Counted from the first letter of the stretch, positions 1 to 11,170 are shown. The stretch: 64,000 nt of DNA from Rhodamnia argentea (GCF_020921035.1 NC_063156.1:434001-498000); one strand, 5' to 3'. Made by a program: numbers and translations. Notes: generated by a model not told the origin, from the letters alone.

Positions 1-228
1 GACTTTGCGGGGGTCGCGACGCTGAGCCTTCTCGCCGCGGTGGGCGTAGGGGCACTCCGTCCAGTCGTGGCTTCGCGTCCGGGGACAGCGCTTCACTTTG
101 TACGCGTACATGCGAAACTCGTCGGAGCCGTAAATCTCGTCAAACTTGTCGGAGAAACGCTGCACGTTGCACGCGGGGTCATCCAGGGAATCCCAGCCAC
201 CTTTCCGATTCTTGATTCCTTTCAACAT
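1..228 (-). CDS. RR-type tandem CCCH zinc-finger protein, 5' part (cut by window edge)
   Basis: Read on the minus strand from an ATG at 228, 76 codons run off the window edge. Residues 37-75 ([16 protein letters not shown], then [19 protein letters not shown]) match the arginine-rich region and first C-x-H-type finger of plant RR-TZF proteins (AtTZF1-6, including SOMNUS and PEI1), whose family form is [36 protein letters not shown]. These proteins bind AU-rich RNA, locate to P-bodies or stress granules, and act in ABA, gibberellin and stress responses and seed germination. The two C3H fingers lie further downstream, outside the window. The start is uncertain: the same frame stays open without any ATG to about position 480, so an upstream spliced exon is possible. 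Family call confident; exact member not determinable. Confidence 0.8.
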   Translation of the reverse strand, partial: MLKGIKNRKGGWDSLDDPACNVQRFSDKFDEIYGSDEFRMYAYKVKRCPRTRSHDWTECPYAHRGEKAQRRDPRKV

Positions 229-573
229 GTTACGCGGCCTCCTCTGAGGTGGGCGTCGAAATACTTCTTCCCCTTCGATTTCTCTCTTGTCTCCGAAGAA
301 AGATGAAAGCGACCAATGTGTGCATGCAGGCGACGAATCCTTCAAAAAGACGGTATCGTCTGGAGAGGTTGGAGGATGGCTGTTACATATGTGCCTGAAG
401 ATGAAACGAGCGACCCCAACTCTACCGAAGAGAGCGCGAAGGAGGAGTATTCTGTAACAGAAGGGGAAGGAGGAAGACGATAGAACTGGTGCAAAGAAAT
501 TTAAGGGGCCCACGTGAAATGCGTATAGTCTTGAATTGAATGTTACTGGATAATTATGGCGTAATTGACAAAG

Positions 574-595
574 GAGAGAGAGAGAGAGAGAGAGA
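574..595. repeat. GA microsatellite
   Basis: Uninterrupted GA dinucleotide run in the presumed leader of the zinc-finger gene (CT on its coding strand). CT-rich leaders are common in plant genes. Confidence 0.9.
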
Positions 596-702
596 TCAAC
601 GAGACCGATAATGGTGAAGAAACTACTAAAAAGACGCCAACACCCTGAATTACACAGAGTGAGATGGGGATGAGTTTGGAAGCAGAGGGAAAGAGGAGAT
701 TC

Positions 703-709
703 ATTTATA
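703..709 (-). promoter_or_regulatory. Candidate TATA box of the CCCH zinc-finger gene
   Basis: The minus strand reads CTATAAATGA here, the best TATA match upstream of the zinc-finger gene. If used, it implies a leader of roughly 400 bases containing the GA/CT repeat at 574-595. Position and match only; not tested. Confidence 0.35.
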
Positions 710-720
710 GGAAAATGTGT

Positions 721-1448
721 CGGGTCGGGTCGGGTTAGGAGGGACTAAGGTAGTCCAGTCTTAACCAATGTGAGGTTACAAGTGAACTCGACGTTTGTTG
801 GTTTGTCGGTTTTGGGCCATTGAGCTGACCTGACCGTAACGGACAACGTTTCCCCAATGGGACAGTCAAGTGAGTGAGGTCAGAAACCAAAGGAAGAACG
901 AGAGAGAGAGAGAGAGTTAAGGTAAGAGCGACAAGAGGTGAACATGAGTGGGCGCAGCGAGACAGTTGTGAGGTGATCCCGAAGAAAATCGGACAGCGTT
1001 TGAGCACCCCCACCGATCCGACTCGACTTGTGTCCCGCATGCCCACTCCCTCACTTTGTTGGCCCTTCTTCTGTCGTCGCGCAATGCTACGTGTACGTGT
1101 ATGTGCACATCCAAGGCTCCCTACGAAATTGGTGCATTAATCAGGTGACGTGGCAGAATTTCATTGGACTCGACCTTTAGATTATATGATGCGACGTAAT
1201 CATTATCCATCGAGAACCAGAAAAAAAAATGTTTTGATCAACCTTCGATTATTATGGACAAGCGACGCTCTTTAGTAGATAAGAGTAGAATTTGATGAAA
1301 AGCAGAAGTCAGCCAATAAACATCGAAGGGAATTGACATCTGATTGATAAAATAGGATGGAAGAGTTGAAAACATGAACGGACGACGCCTTGTCAATGAA
1401 GTCGTCGACTACGTAATGTGAAATTTATCGACGAGGGCTTTCATTAAG
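721..1448. other. Intergenic, no gene seen
   Basis: Contains a second GA run at 900-916. The open frames on both strands have no recognisable domain and I treat them as chance. No RNA gene or transposon boundary recognised. Confidence 0.5.
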
Positions 1449-2454
1449 GTTTCGTTTACTTCACGGAAAATATTTTTCTGGAAAATATTTTCCTCAATTT
1501 CTGGTGTTTGGGGGGCGGAAAATGAGCGGTCAACGGAAAATATTTTCCGGTCAACAAAAAAAACATTCTAAAACTAAGGAAAATGATTTCCTTATTTTGA
1601 GAAAAGGAAAACATTTTCCACACTTTTCATTCCTCCTCTCTTTCAACTATTTTTTCTTTTGAATTATTTTTTTGCTTTCTTTTCGTTTTTTTATTTATTT
1701 TTTCAAAATTTGAAATTTTTATTTTTTATTTTTGTGATAAAATTTACTTTTTAATTACTTTCTCTATTTTTTTTTTCCTTTTTCGCTTTTTTTTTTTTTT
1801 TAGTATTCCTTCTTCTCCCTCGGCTCTACTGGTCACCGGCCATGACTGCAATCGGTGGCTCCGGCTTCAAGCAAGGAAAGCTATAGCGAGGAACAAAGTC
1901 GTGATGTTCGTCCCGAATTCCTTGTGCTCCATGCGGAGCTCGGCGGTGGACTCGACGTGCGGGACGACGTTGGCCTTCTTGGTCTTGAGGCTCATCGCCC
2001 CGACATAGTTGACGTCGACGAGTGGGTTGGCAAGGCATTTGACGGTCGATGCCGAGGGTGGCCTCGGGAGGCGCCGCGAGACCTTCGCGACGCAATCAAC
2101 GGGGACCACACGCTTCTCGGTGAACGCCGGCAACATCGAGGGCCGGGGCGGCGCCAAAGCTCCAAGTACCGTCGCCTCATGCTTCCTCTGCGCAACGCCT
2201 CTCTCCTTCGGGGTTTCTCTCTCTATCTCTAGAAACGCAAGCTAAGAGAGAGAGGAGACTTCAAAAATAGTGAGCGCCGCAGTCCTGTTTTGAAAAAAAA
2301 TAAGACAAATTTTCCTTACCAAACGGCGGAAAATATTTTCTGCAACTTTTTCAAGTTTTTACCAAACATCGAAAAGGGAAGTCATTTTCCTGGAAAATGA
2401 CTTCCCGAAAAACATTCTCCGCGAATGTTATATTTTCCGCGAAACAAACGGAGC
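1449..2454. mobile_element. Non-autonomous TIR transposon of the GTTTGTTTCG/GAAAATATTTTCC family
   Basis: The left end (GTTTCGTTTACTTCACGG then AAAATA) and the reverse complement of the right end (GCTCCGTTTGTTTCGCGG then AAAATA) match. Subterminal GAAAATATTTTCC palindromes recur inside both arms. No clean target duplication could be read. The core at 1830-2240 is GC-rich and looks like a captured sequence. Fragments of the same family occur near 2663, 19368, 50383 and 52733. No transposase, so movement would have depended on another element. Confidence 0.65.
1867..2157 (-). pseudogene. GC-rich captured sequence inside the transposon, unidentified
   Basis: A 96-codon minus-strand frame with gene-like GC-rich codon composition (segments such as ANPLVDVNYVGAMSLKTKK) sits in a transposon whose flanks are strongly AT-rich. 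I do not recognise the family. The sharp composition change suggests a gene fragment picked up by the element. The overlapping plus-strand frames at 1855-2245 are probably its shadows. Confidence 0.3.
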
Positions 2455-2662
2455 ATAAGACTTGAGAATTTATCTATAAAGTCATAGACAACGAACAATC
2501 TCACATAAAAACATAACTAATGACCGGTTTTGTCTATAGCCGCTAATTTGGGATTTTTTTTATCACTTATTGTTAGATGAATATTGCCAAATAATAGGAT
2601 ATTGGGGATGGTGCAACTTATTATAACCGCAAAAAGGATTGGGAAATTATTTGTCTATTCAA

Positions 2663-2830
2663 GCTCCGTTTATTTCTCAAAAAATACTTTCTTCATTTTC
2701 CGACGTTTGGATCACTTACAAAAATGAGTCAACAAAAAAATACTTTCCTAATAAATAGAAAATCTATGCTTAAGTTCAAAAATTTTACTTCCTCTTTAAA
2801 ACAATTGAAAATCAATTTTCAAAATATGAC
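2663..2830. repeat. MITE fragment, GTTTGTTTCG family
   Basis: Starts GCTCCGTTTATTTCTC, then AAAAAATACTTTC and a CATTTTCC box, as in the 1449 element. The opposite end is not found, so this is probably a truncated copy. Confidence 0.45.
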
Positions 2831-2849
2831 TATTTTATCAGGGATTGGA

Positions 2850-3330
2850 CCATAAACTCTATGCACGGGCACGGAACCCCCACACTCATTCCCAAGCCCT
2901 TGGAAGCCAGCCCGAGTTTAGAGGCCAGGGCCGAGATAACCAGGGTTTAAAGTTGTCCGGCCTGATCCCAAGTCCATGAGGTTGGGCTCAAGAGAACAGC
3001 TCCCATGTCCAGCACCTTGAGGCCCGTGGCTAGGTCCTCGACATTCGAGCCCAAGACCCTACCGTCTGAGCCTAGATTCATTGAAGTTGATCCCGAAACC
3101 CCGCTCGGGTGCATTGTGGGCAGACTTGGCTCAATCGATGTCGTGCCCAGGTCCCAAGTGCCTTTGCCTAGGTACATTGAGGCCAGGTTCAAGACCATGC
3201 GCCCATGCTTGCACCTCGATACCCAAAGCTCGAGTCCATCAAGGTCAGGCTCGGGTCCATCAAGGCCATGCTCAAGACTCCTATGCCCATGCGCGGGATC
3301 TCAGCACCCAAACCCCGGTCCATCTAGACC
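2850..3330. repeat. Degenerate GC-rich repeat rich in CCCAAG, TTGAGGCC and GTCCATCAAGG words
   Basis: The stretch is built from loosely repeated words such as CCCAAGTCC, TTGAGGCC, GAGCCCAAG and GGTCCATCAAGG (repeated near 3233 and 3252). Frames of about 100 codons on both strands arise from this composition and show no domain. A similar stretch lies at 52020-52620, so it looks like a dispersed repeat. Confidence 0.45.
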
Positions 3331-3479
3331 AATTTTTTTTTAAAAAATCCAATTTTTATTTTATTTTATTTTTAAATTTTCTTTTCTTTTCTCTTTTCTT
3401 TCTTTTGAATTTTCCTTCTTCCTCCGCGGTTCGCTTGATCCATTCTTATTGCCTGTGATGGCGACTCGTGGACCGGAAT

Positions 3480-4602
3480 ATCAGCCCACGCCTGGACTAA
3501 GGCCTTCATGGTCAAAGTAATAAATTGATGGGCTGTGTTTGCATCTTAACGAGCCTTGACTGACAATGTAAACTCAAATTTCGCGGGTCCCCAATGAGCA
3601 CTTATTTCAATTTAATCATTGAAGGGCCAAATCGTTGGGCAAACGGGTTTGGACTGTGGTTACAAAATCTAAATTATTTAATTATAAGGACTAGCTCTTG
3701 AATTGTCGACAAAAATTCAGGTGAATCGGCTAGGTTTAAGACTTTTTCTGGCAATAATTTTCTCAATTTAACATAGAAACCACACCATTTTGTCTCTGTG
3801 AGCACGTATCAAAACATAAATCCCCAAAATAATGAAGGTTTCACATATTCCACTAACATATTCATAAAAAGTCATCACAAGCACTAACCAATCATGTTAA
3901 ATGTCCCAGTGAATAAGATATGATTACGTGCGACATCGCACAAACGTAAATGGTTCATCTAAACATATGAACCGTATATAAAGCAGAAGTGATAAATGTG
4001 CCTTACATGAAAATTACAGCCGCGGCCTGCTAGTAATTCGTGGCACTGGCCAACTTAAGCCGGCACAAAATTTGCACGAGCATTAAGGTTGAAATCATCG
4101 GTAAAACTCGAGGTGGGTGGGACCCAGCTTTGCTGATGCTCATTTAGGAAAATAAAAGCAAATGTTAGAACGAGGAGCATGGGCGAGCTTTACGGGGCAT
4201 ACGGCACTTTTTGTACATACACACCCGAGTTTTTCAGTCCCCGCGATGAGTCGATTCTCAATTGATAGGAGATCAATCAAATTCCCATCGGAATATTGGA
4301 GTTGTTTTGATTCGAAATGTGGAATTGGGTTGCGGATTGAGTTCAAATTTCATCCACCAACCAAAAGGATATCCGATAAGACCAGTCGTCCATCAATTCA
4401 TTATTGACAAAACTCACATGCAAACTAGACGAAACCACACAGACCAGAGTAACTGAAAAACAAAGCAGCATTTCGGGGGCCAGAATCTGTCCTCGTGATC
4501 TCTACACAGAGAGAAGAGACCAATGCCGGCATGCAACACACTAAGAAAGAAAGATTCCATGATATCAACGGCCATGGGAACCGGTTCATCTGTGCTTTCC
4601 CT
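3480..4602. other. Intergenic and 3' flank of the oleosin gene
   Basis: AT-rich non-coding sequence. The segment nearest 4602 should hold the oleosin 3' untranslated region. Short frames at 4140-4456 show no domain. Confidence 0.5.
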
Positions 4603-5043
4603 CTACGATTGGCTGGTGAGATGCTGCTGCCCGAACTGCTCGGCCCTGTCCTTCATCTCCCGAGCCTTGCTCGCGAGCTTCATCCGCGCCTGGTCTAGCT
4701 GGTCTGCCCCCGGCGGGTGCTTCCCCGTCACGTACCTGTATATCCATGACAGCACCGTCACTGCCGCCACCCCAAACCCTCCCGACGCCAGGAACCCCGT
4801 GATCAACAGGCCCACCGCGATCACCGCGGGGACCAGCACCGGGCTGAATATCACCAGCAGCGGCGTGGCGATGGTGAGGGCGATCACTGTGCCCGCGAGG
4901 ATCAGCCCCGACAGGACGAGCAGGGATCCGCCCGCGGTGGCGGCTGTCACAGCCTTGACCACCTGGTGGGACAGGGGCTGTTGCCGGTGCTGCTGCTGGG
5001 GGTGCTGGTACTGTGGTTGGCCATAAGGGTGATGCTCGGCCAT
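4603..5043 (-). CDS. Oleosin (seed oil-body structural protein)
   Basis: A complete intronless frame of 146 residues starting at the ATG at 5043. It coats seed oil bodies: the central hairpin embeds in the triacylglycerol core and the polar ends lie on the surface. Residues 1-28 are hydrophilic and rich in His, Gln and Pro. A hydrophobic segment at about 33-105 holds the diagnostic proline knot [12 protein letters not shown] at 61-72 (P61, S67, P68, P72, fitting P-x5-SP-x3-P). The C-terminal 40 residues form a charged amphipathic helix ([20 protein letters not shown]). Length is normal. The C-terminus is short, as in L-type oleosins such as Arabidopsis OLEO3. The neighbourhood (ERF, esterase, CBP3-like and ceramide kinase genes) agrees with OLEO3 orthology, which I infer. 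Confidence 0.97.
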   Translation of the reverse strand: MAEHHPYGQPQYQHPQQQHRQQPLSHQVVKAVTAATAGGSLLVLSGLILAGTVIALTIATPLLVIFSPVLVPAVIAVGLLITGFLASGGFGVAAVTVLSWIYRYVTGKHPPGADQLDQARMKLASKAREMKDRAEQFGQQHLTSQS

Positions 5044-5160
5044 GGTTAGTCAGAGACGACCCAAACGCAAACCCTATCAAGCGTAGCGAAATTCTGAGCA
5101 GAACGGGGATGCAAAGAAGCAGGGGAGATCGGCAAGGCGAGACAGAGCGAGAGATTTCTA

Positions 5161-5300
5161 GTATATGAAGGAAGAGACGGTGGGGGAGTGAGTAAGAGAG
5201 GGAGAGGGCAAGTGTTGAGGGAGGGAGTGTCACGTGTTCACGAGCTTCCCATGCAGGCCTTGCGTGTCGCCATGAGTCGTTGCCTCGCGACACGTACGTT
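5161..5300 (-). promoter_or_regulatory. Oleosin promoter: TATA-like, G-box and RY elements
   Basis: Upstream of the oleosin ATG are a TATA-like CATATAC (5161-5167), a CACGTG G-box/ABRE core (5231-5236), a CATGCA RY core (5250-5255) and two ACGT cores in ACACGTACGT (5291-5300). G-box/ABRE and RY sites are the known targets of bZIP (ABI5-type) and B3 (ABI3, FUS3, LEC2) seed regulators. The combination fits maturation-specific expression. Function is inferred from motifs. Confidence 0.6.
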
Positions 5301-5945
5301 ATCTCCTCATCTTTGTCTGAGAGTTTGATGTTTTCTTTTTCCTTTCTTTCCTTTCTTTTTTCCCGAAAAAGCCTTCCCCGTTTCCGTTTGAAAGCTGATC
5401 GAGTCTACGAGAAGGTTGTCGAGTCATTCTGGCACAGTCAAACGGAGTGCGTTCTTGTTTCGGATCGCCTAAATTTCTCTAGCGATAACAAAACTTTGTA
5501 CTAGACTCGCTGCTCATTATAGCTCTGCTCCAGCTCGTGACCTAAATCCGCATTTTGTTTCTTCCCAACAAGCCCAGAATATAGATCATCAGCCCCCTAA
5601 ACACGAGTCCAATGGACACAAATATCTATGAAGTTTAGGAGGAGGTTGAGTACACGTCTATTCCTGGTAAGTTTAGGGATTTGGGCGTTCCCGAACTTGG
5701 TCATCATAAGTTTTATTCTGTGCAATCAAATTTTATAACTTTTTGAATTTGTACTTCACTCATAATTCAGAGAGGCAAACTACTTCCTTAATCATTACGT
5801 GGAAAATTAGATGATGCGCCATCCTGAACATTCAAGAATGCGGATGTGCATGAACGACATACCTATCTATCACTACAAATTAATAGCATTTTCTCATGTT
5901 TAGCCAACAAAAGGAAACCAAAAGAAGAGAAAATCTGAGAGGTGA
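5301..5945. other. Intergenic between oleosin and DUF688 gene
   Basis: No domain or transposon end recognised. The part next to 5945 is expected to be the 3' untranslated region of the DUF688 gene. Confidence 0.5.
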
Positions 5946-6731
5946 TTACATATTTTTGGGCTTGGAAGTAGCGAAGGGTTGAACATGGGAAGCCTTTTGA
6001 ACACCACAGAACCTGGGCTTCATGCGCCAAAGGAAGAGATTCTCCATTCCACACCCTTTCTGAGCTCCACTAGCTTGTGTTGTTGCTGATCCCCTTGATG
6101 ATCCCAGCCCTTCTATTTTGTACCTACATGATGAACTCACCTGCCTCGTGCAACAGCTCAAGTCCTTGGTCTCATCCTCGCTACAAGAAGGATGGTGATG
6201 GTAATTAGTAAGGGCTGAAGACATCGCCGCCGACGCCAATGCGCTGGCATCTGGGAGGAACCGGTTGATCATGAAGTTGGGCGACAAGTCCCCGCCGCTT
6301 GACTCCGCAATCCTCAACTTCAGCTGGTCGATGTTATCGTTCGGCCGGTGGTCCGGTCTCTCCTCTCTCTCGAGGATGTCTATCGCCTCCGACAGTGAGA
6401 ACACGTCCACCGCGTTAGAAAACACATCCTCTTCATTACTCAACGAAGAAATGTCGCCGCCATCGCCATATCCCTTCGGTTTCGTGACCATTCGAGGCGG
6501 AGGACGAGGGCGGGGTGTGTCCGCGTCCCTGGTCGAGTCGCCAACCGCCACATCGCCGATGCTCGTCTTGGGCTTGCCAGGAGCTTGTTCCCATGAGAAC
6601 GGAATGCCATCACGGACACCCCTTCTGGACGATGCCTTACTGATGCAACAAGATGACTGCGGAGGACGCCTAGTGGACAGAATTGGGGCATTGAGGTCGA
6701 GTGCTCTCGGGTGATATTTCTCGCTCTTCAT
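5946..6731 (-). CDS. DUF688 family protein
   Basis: A 261-residue intronless frame from the ATG at 6731. The N-terminal motif IPFSWEQAPGKPK (about residues 43-55) is the hallmark of plant DUF688 proteins (usual form VPFxWExxPGKPK). A second conserved block near the C-terminus, CGMENLFLWRMKPRFCGVQK (about 227-246), also fits this family. The middle is acidic and serine-rich with a low-complexity proline/arginine patch (RPRPPPR). No signal peptide, membrane segment or catalytic motif is visible. Biochemical function of the family is unknown to me, so none is assigned. The frame is intact. A single-exon structure is assumed; an unseen 5' exon is possible but not needed. Confidence 0.85.
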   Translation of the reverse strand: MKSEKYHPRALDLNAPILSTRRPPQSSCCISKASSRRGVRDGIPFSWEQAPGKPKTSIGDVAVGDSTRDADTPRPRPPPRMVTKPKGYGDGGDISSLSNEEDVFSNAVDVFSLSEAIDILEREERPDHRPNDNIDQLKLRIAESSGGDLSPNFMINRFLPDASALASAAMSSALTNYHHHPSCSEDETKDLSCCTRQVSSSCRYKIEGLGSSRGSATTQASGAQKGCGMENLFLWRMKPRFCGVQKASHVQPFATSKPKNM

Positions 6732-7403
6732 TGCTTTTTGTGTGTTTCGCCAGCCATTTCCATACTATCACGTTCTCCTTTGTATAGGCAAAAGAAAAGA
6801 AATTAGATCTGTAGTAGCTGGCATAGTACTTCACTAGGAGGACCAACATCATTGAGAGAAGGGCGAAAAAGGTGGAAGGAAAATTGGTAATAAATGTAAG
6901 TTGGAGGGAACTTGTGATGATGCGGTTGGAGAAAAGGTACGAGCAAACGCAAACCCGTGCAGTTCTTTATTAGGGTCCCTCCCCTTTTCGTACGCACGGA
7001 TATTTCAAACACCAGAAGAATCAGGAACCCAATCGCAATCAATTTTCACTTTTCGTGCACACACTGCTCGATAATTAGAAGTGATCGTCGATTGGAAAAT
7101 GTTCACCAGATCAGAAATATCGTTTGATGGGAAAGAACTGACACGATAGCGTCTTTCTATCTCTATTGTTTAGCAAGCATAGACGAGAAAATCTACATGC
7201 TTATAGTGGAGATGGTATATCTATTGCTCCTACGGATGGGGAGACCCCGATTTTATACCCCTTTCACTTAAACTGTAAAATGTTTTATTCATCCACTTAA
7301 ACTAATGAGATAGCAAGAGTTTCCATCACCTACCTTTGAAACCAACTTTTATATTTTTGTGTAATCAATATTTTGAAAATCAAAACCATCCTTCTCATGA
7401 AGT
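6732..7403. other. Intergenic, 5' flank of the DUF688 gene
   Basis: AT-rich upstream sequence. No further gene or clear element boundary until the LTR-like repeat at about 7404. Confidence 0.5.
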
Positions 7404-8045
7404 TGTTTCACCGAAAAGTGTCGATGAAATATCTTTCATAGTGTCAATGGATCGATGTGTAAATCGACAAAGGACATGAAGGGTGATTTGTTTATTTTGG
7501 ACAGGAACATAAATGACAAGGAATTTAAAGGTATGATGACGAGAGGCAATCGCAGCCAGTCATTTAAATTGTAAGAAAGTAAATAGGCAAATTTATGAAA
7601 ACCTTGAGTTCAGTGATTGATGATGGCGGTTGCTTTACAAAGAGTATCATTGGCTATTTATAACGACAATCAACTGTTATAAATTATTATTGAATTTAAA
7701 AAGAAAACTTCATAATCCTATCTTCAAAATAAGTAACTTCCTAACCCAACTTAGGGTTGTTATCCACAAGAAATTACGATTTCCTAAAATAGCGGTAACA
7801 ACCATAACCGCCCAATAGTTACCTATTATCTAGAAAAACTTGTCTTAAAAAAATTATATATTCGAAAATATAACTACTCAGCATTTACATATTGATGTGA
7901 TTGACTTTATTAACGAGTTGCCGATGCTCTTCAAATTGTCAATTGCTCTTTTTACGGATGACTTCTTTTGTTCACCAAACATTGGTTTTATCGGCTCGGT
8001 TTGTCACTTCTAACCAAAAGTTCGTCATTTTTTTGTGTCAACATA
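7404..8045 (-). repeat. Left (3') LTR of the decayed Ty3-type element
   Basis: Homologous to 10767-11170 plus 16266-16400. It carries about 85 extra bases near 7740-7830 that the right copy lacks. Ends are approximate; similarity stops at both. Confidence 0.5.
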
Positions 8046-8479
8046 TGCCTTGTGTTAAAAGAATTGAATAACTCGTCGATCATTCAATTCTTTTGATTTA
8101 GATAGTTAGGGGTCATCGAATGCCCTCTTGTTAAAAGCAAATTTGATTTTTCCCAACCAAATTGCCCCTTGAATTATTTTCTTGAAAATGACACAACAAA
8201 CTGTGTTATAACTTCATGAATGATGCCATTTGCAATAATTTTTTTTATTGTATCTTCTTTGCTTGGCCTTCCGTTAATGTTATCTTGCCATCCTTTATTG
8301 AGTAAATCGAAATTTTGCCTAGTTATTAATGCCAAACGAGTAAACTTGAGTATCTTCAGCCCTAACTATTCTTGTTTCTTTTATTTTGGCAGACTTTAAG
8401 AATTGACAAATGTTAGTCTCGTCAAGCATTATTTTGTCGCATTTATTTCAACATTTTCATTCATATCAGATTCAGACTC

Positions 8480-9660
8480 TCGCTCATAATTTTTCATTAA
8501 TTAGAACCACCATTCGTACTAAGTTTTCTCGAGGCCATTCATCTCTACCTTTAAGAAATTGCTCATACTTAAATATTCTTGTTGCTAATTGAACTAAATT
8601 GGCAAAGTCTTGGCCTTCAAATTTTTTTCTTAAATTGAATTTTGATTTACTGAAATCCAAATTCATAAACTCTTTTTCTAAGAGTGAAGTAAGACATTTA
8701 TTCCTAGCCTTCTTAAATCAAGCAACATATTAATCAACCAACTCATTATTATATAAACAAAGTCTAGCCAAATCAGCAATGATACTTCAGGTATTGTTCT
8801 ATAAAAATGAGAATGGAATTGTACCAAGTAAAAACAGGTTTTGGCAAAGATAAATGAAATTATCTAAATCTTAGAAACTCATGTCTTCATGCTTCCCCAC
8901 ACCGGACCATAAAATGCATAACGTTTTCGATGGTCAATTGTTCATTCTCACCAGTAAAAATGATAAAGTTAGGCATTTTGAAACCTCTTGAAAAAAGCTG
9001 ATTATCAATGCATTTGAGATGTGGCATCCTAGAAACAGGTATAATAAACAACACTGTCTAATCCCAATTGTTATTGAACTTCATAGACTAGACAAGTTAT
9101 GTTGGATAAAATTGTGGATTTAATTGGCCATATTGTCCCCTAGGCGGCGATGCTGGTCTTGCTGGATTTTTACGTTAATCAATATCATAGGCCTAAGAGG
9201 GATATTCATATTGAGTGGTACCAATGGAGCCATTGGCCTCACATTTTTTACAGTTGACCAACCTGTCGACCAATTTTGATTTTCCAAATTACTATTACAT
9301 ATGTGGTTATTCGGTCCAATATTGGACTAATTATTCTCATAATTCTAATCTTGATTAGAAGATTCAGGCTTTTGCATAATTTTTACAGGGGTTGACTACT
9401 CTAATATTATTAACATCAATAAATGGAGAAGGACTAATGCACTCCTCGAACGATCCTTCCATCAAGAGGACATCATTCACAGCATTCGTGATAATCGGCT
9501 TGATCACGTCGGCTATATGACTCACAATGTAATTGTCCATGTCACTTCTTCAAACACTCTTCTCATGACTGACGCCATGTTGGATTTTTGTTCAATCTCC
9601 CTCAATTGTTCATCAGTGTGATCATCAGAAGATCTACTTCCTCACGTTGATTATCCTCCG
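8480..9660 (-). pseudogene. Ty3-type retrotransposon gag remnant
   Basis: The minus strand near 8780-8500 reads VSIADLARLCLYNNELVD, stop, FKKARNKC..LLEKEFMNLDF, then KFNLRKKFEGQDFANLVQL..RIFKYEQFLK. This is the order seen in plant Ty3 gag proteins (LADL..NE..F..RF(R/K)KA(R/K)..C..LRKKF(E)G..F..L..ATR...YE..LK). Stop codons break the frame, so it is dead. The more degraded stretch at 9430-9660 looks like the start of the same gag, but there I see no clear motif. Confidence 0.6.
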
Positions 9661-9716
9661 CCGCTTCCCAACGGCTGAAGTATTAAAATGCACAAATTGA
9701 TGCATATATATTTAAT

Positions 9717-10680
9717 GTGGGAATTGATAATATATTACAAATCTACCAAATTAGACTGGATTTCATCCTTCCTCCTCTTCCATCAGTAGCCACGAGCCCA
9801 ACCTCTGTGCCTCCTTTCGCCATTGCCACCGGTGAAGACGCTGGGGCTGCATCTCTCCAGCTTGCCTGTCTCCTCCGGCCGATGCCTCACTTCCAGGTCT
9901 GCCGGCAAGGGACTGGATTTGGTCGGAAGAGAAACCATGAATGAAGATGGTTCCTCCTTCCACCTCTCAACAGAATATCCACGGATTGGAAGTGTACGGG
10001 TTTGTTGATATGCGGCCAAAACAGAAAACGATTATGTAGAACCAATTCCATTTGTACCAGAGCGATGACAGCTCGTTCACACACGACGATACAGGGGAAG
10101 ACGCAGAGGTCGGTGAACTTCCAAATCTGAAACCTTCGCTCACGATCATGGCTCTACATCTGGAAGTTCAACCAGATCTAGAGCCTTGGCCGCGAGCAAT
10201 GACGGGACGTTCACGACGACTGAGAGGGTGGACGCGGGAGGTCGGCGCTCAGATATGTGGACGAGAGGTCGTCCATTGGCTGATCGCTGCTCTGCATCTC
10301 CAGATTTGTGGTCGAGAGAGTGCTCGTGGCCAAGGCTGAGTTTTCGGGACAACGGGGAGTTCAGCCTGGACGCGGTGGCCGACCGTCGCTCAATAGCCAA
10401 AGCCGGTCTGCTGCTCAACGCTTTGAGCTCGAATCTTGGCTCGTACATGGCTGCCGGCAATGAGCACAACAGCATCTCCACTGACCGTGTTGGCCAGGGT
10501 GCGGCAGTGGCTAATGGATGGAGGCAGCAGCCACTTGGGCGGTGGAGATAGCCAAGCTCGGGCGGAGCGGTGGGAGTAGATGGAGTAGGAAAAGAGAGAA
10601 CTTTTTTTTTTTCAATGTCCAAGTTGATATCCACGTGTGAAGATGTAATTGGATATTAGTAAATAAGTGCATGCCACATC
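9717..10680. mobile_element. GC-rich non-autonomous element or repeat inside the Ty3 remnant
   Basis: A stretch of about 850 bases with sharply higher GC content sits in AT-rich retroelement sequence. The segment GAGCCTTGGCCGCGAGCAAT (10180-10199), with its surroundings, has a close relative near 57610-57630 (AGCTATGGCCACGAGCAATG), so it belongs to a dispersed repeat. Open frames here overlap on both strands and show no domain. Ends are approximate. Confidence 0.4.
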
Positions 10681-10766
10681 GACCATTCACATGGCGTCGT
10701 AAAACATAGAATATTTTCTCCTCGTTACAGTTATGCGGTAGTGGGCCAGCAACATTGATGGACTCT

Positions 10767-11170
10767 TGTTCCACTGCAAAGAATCCATGAAATGTCGTTC
10801 AAAGTATTGATGGATGAATGTGTGAACCGTCAATACATATGAAGGGACTTTTTTTAAAAATTTTTTATTTTGGATATAAAAGTATATGACAAGGAATTTA
10901 AAGTATAAAGAATTAGAGGTAATCGCGCCCGGCCATTTAAATTGCAAGAAGTAAATATAAAGATAAATTACGAGAACATTAAATTCACAAAGCATGCGAT
11001 GTGGCCATTTACAACCAACAATTGACAGTTCAAAACAGTTATTGAATTTAATAAGATAATTTTCTAATCCTATTATATAGTAAAACTTATTTAAAAGAAG
11101 TTGCATGTTCGAAAACATCGTTACGCTCGGTAGTACGATCGATTTTGATCGCTTTTTGGATGAGTTGTCG
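10767..11170 (-). repeat. Right (5') LTR of the decayed Ty3-type element, first part
   Basis: Homologous to the left repeat from about 7404. It runs up to GAGTTGTCG at 11170, where the Copia LTR begins. The remaining part resumes at 16266 (ACACTTTTCAAGTTGTCAAT) and parallels 7924-8045. Confidence 0.5.

Noticed and set aside
4523-5293. Long frames on both strands over the oleosin gene
   Set aside because: They are GC-driven shadows; only the 4603-5043 minus frame has the proline knot and a normal oleosin length.
10146-10634. 162-codon minus-strand frame and overlapping plus-strand frames
   Set aside because: They fall in a dispersed GC-rich repeat; frames on both strands are about equally long and show no family.
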